In this document: in pieces, positions 12,154-12,640 of the stretch
Layout of the letters: every line of letters starts with the position of its first letter
How positions within the stretch are numbered: position 1 is the first letter of the stretch
Source of the DNA: Methanomicrobiaceae archaeon
GTDB taxonomy: Archaea; Halobacteriota; Methanomicrobia; Methanomicrobiales; Methanomicrobiaceae
Assembly: GCA_030628325.1 (NCBI GenBank)
Contig: DAOVRB010000008.1
Coordinates: 1 to 12,640 of the forward strand
Reading direction: 5' to 3'
Length of the DNA stretch: 12,640 nucleotides
Notes under the pieces: model-generated
Told to the model about the DNA's origin: nothing
Databases searched by the model: none
What the model saw: only the letters and a program-made list of their open reading frames with translations
Translations under genes and position numbers: made by a program

Positions 12154-12640
12154 AAGAAGACAGCATATACAGAAAAATGTTTTCTGACTGGCGCGTTGTT
12201 GTAATGGTTGCACTTGTGATATTATCAATCGCAAGTCTCTACATTCTGCCTCCGAATTTTGATGACGGACTGGAAGGAAACCTGCAGCTGGGTCTTGATC
12301 TTGAGGGTGGTGCATGGCTTCAGCTTGGATTACAGGCTGAAGTGGTACGCTTTACGACAGACAGACCGGTTAATGATTTCATAACTGATCTCCGGAGTCA
12401 GCTTGATACTGAAATATATCTTGTAGATGGAGATCGGCTGGAAATAAGAAAGCTCTATACACAGGATGAACTGACGAAAATATTTGAGGAAAACGGCGGC
12501 AAACTGATCTCATACGATCAGGGTGTATCAAAAGAGACCGGTGATGATGTAAAACGAATTCTGGAAGATAAAGTCAATAATCTTGGTACACGGGATGCAC
12601 GTATCAATACGATTACCGGTATGAACGATGTCACTCACTA
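12150..12640 (+). CDS. secD: SecD, protein-export membrane protein (5' part, cut by the window edge)
   Basis: The first 163 codons are visible from an ATG that overlaps the secF TGA; the frame stays open to the right edge. The N-terminus (KEDSIYRKMFSDWR) is cytoplasmic, followed by one membrane segment at about residues 15-34 (VVVMVALVILSIASLYIL). The outer domain starts with LGLDLEGGAWLQLGL (about 48-62), the SecD counterpart of the bacterial LGLDLRGG motif, and includes VNNLGTRDARINTITG (about 141-156), the second signature. It forms the SecDF pair with the upstream gene and is certainly translated from the same mRNA. Confidence 0.94.
   Translation, partial: MKEDSIYRKMFSDWRVVVMVALVILSIASLYILPPNFDDGLEGNLQLGLDLEGGAWLQLGLQAEVVRFTTDRPVNDFITDLRSQLDTEIYLVDGDRLEIRKLYTQDELTKIFEENGGKLISYDQGVSKETGDDVKRILEDKVNNLGTRDARINTITGMNDVTH

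Noticed and set aside
1..12640. CRISPR array, insertion sequence or toxin-antitoxin pair
   Set aside because: No regularly spaced repeats, no transposase-like protein and no suitable small gene pair were found on either strand.

Overview
The window reads as the chromosome of a euryarchaeal methanogen, most likely of the Methanomicrobia/Methanomicrobiales type. The reasons are an intron-bearing tRNA with a bulge-helix-bulge splice site, the archease-RtcB pair, the archaeal secF-secD gene order, two-subunit (PycA + PycB) pyruvate carboxylase, methanogen-type DUF2111-like and DUF2551-like proteins, and T/A-rich box A-like promoter sequences. The species cannot be named from the sequence alone. 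All names rest on reading motifs by eye; no database search was run.

Left edge (1-650): the C-terminal end of an unrecognised protein on the + strand, then a tRNA gene with anticodon CAT on the - strand, interrupted by a 40-nt intron at the canonical 37/38 position. The unrecognised gene looks A+T-richer than the rest and lies on the 3' side of the tRNA, where integrated elements usually sit, so an element boundary is possible but unproven.

Pyruvate carboxylase (651-3859, - strand): pycB (carboxyltransferase plus biotin carrier, with an EAMKM biotinylation site) is followed by pycA (biotin carboxylase) with an ATGA overlap. Together they make oxaloacetate from pyruvate. A perfect hairpin in the pycB leader contains the ribosome-binding site. 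The roughly 195 bp separating this operon from ecfT hold two further hairpins and promoter-like sequence.

Biotin uptake and attachment (4055-7564, - strand): birA (DNA-binding biotin-protein ligase), bioY (biotin-binding S component) and a complete ECF energizing module of two ATPases and a transmembrane T component. bioY and the three ECF genes overlap one another, so they look like one transcript. Between birA and bioY is a perfect 10-bp inverted repeat whose layout resembles the known BirA operator. So import, ligation and use of biotin are encoded side by side: BioY-ECF brings biotin in, BirA attaches it to PycB, and the imported vitamin probably feeds back through BirA on bioY. The first ATPase has lost the usual Q-loop glutamine and H-loop histidine, which suggests an asymmetric ATPase pair.

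RNA ligation and unknowns (7582-11133, - strand): archease and rtcB (the tRNA-splicing/RNA-repair ligase and its activator), then a 192-residue amidotransferase-like protein of unknown function translationally coupled to rtcB, and a DUF2111-like protein just before birA. Upstream of archease are an 88-residue CxxC protein and a DUF2551-like winged-helix protein. RtcB with archease is the machinery that would join the exons of the intron-bearing tRNA in this same window.

Right edge (11299-12640, + strand): secF and the start of secD, overlapping by ATGA, transcribed divergently from the DUF2551-like gene.

The window is mostly conserved housekeeping. The points most worth a second look are the putative archaeal BirA operator, the degenerate EcfA, the two hairpins that mask translation starts, and the unknown RtcB-coupled protein.
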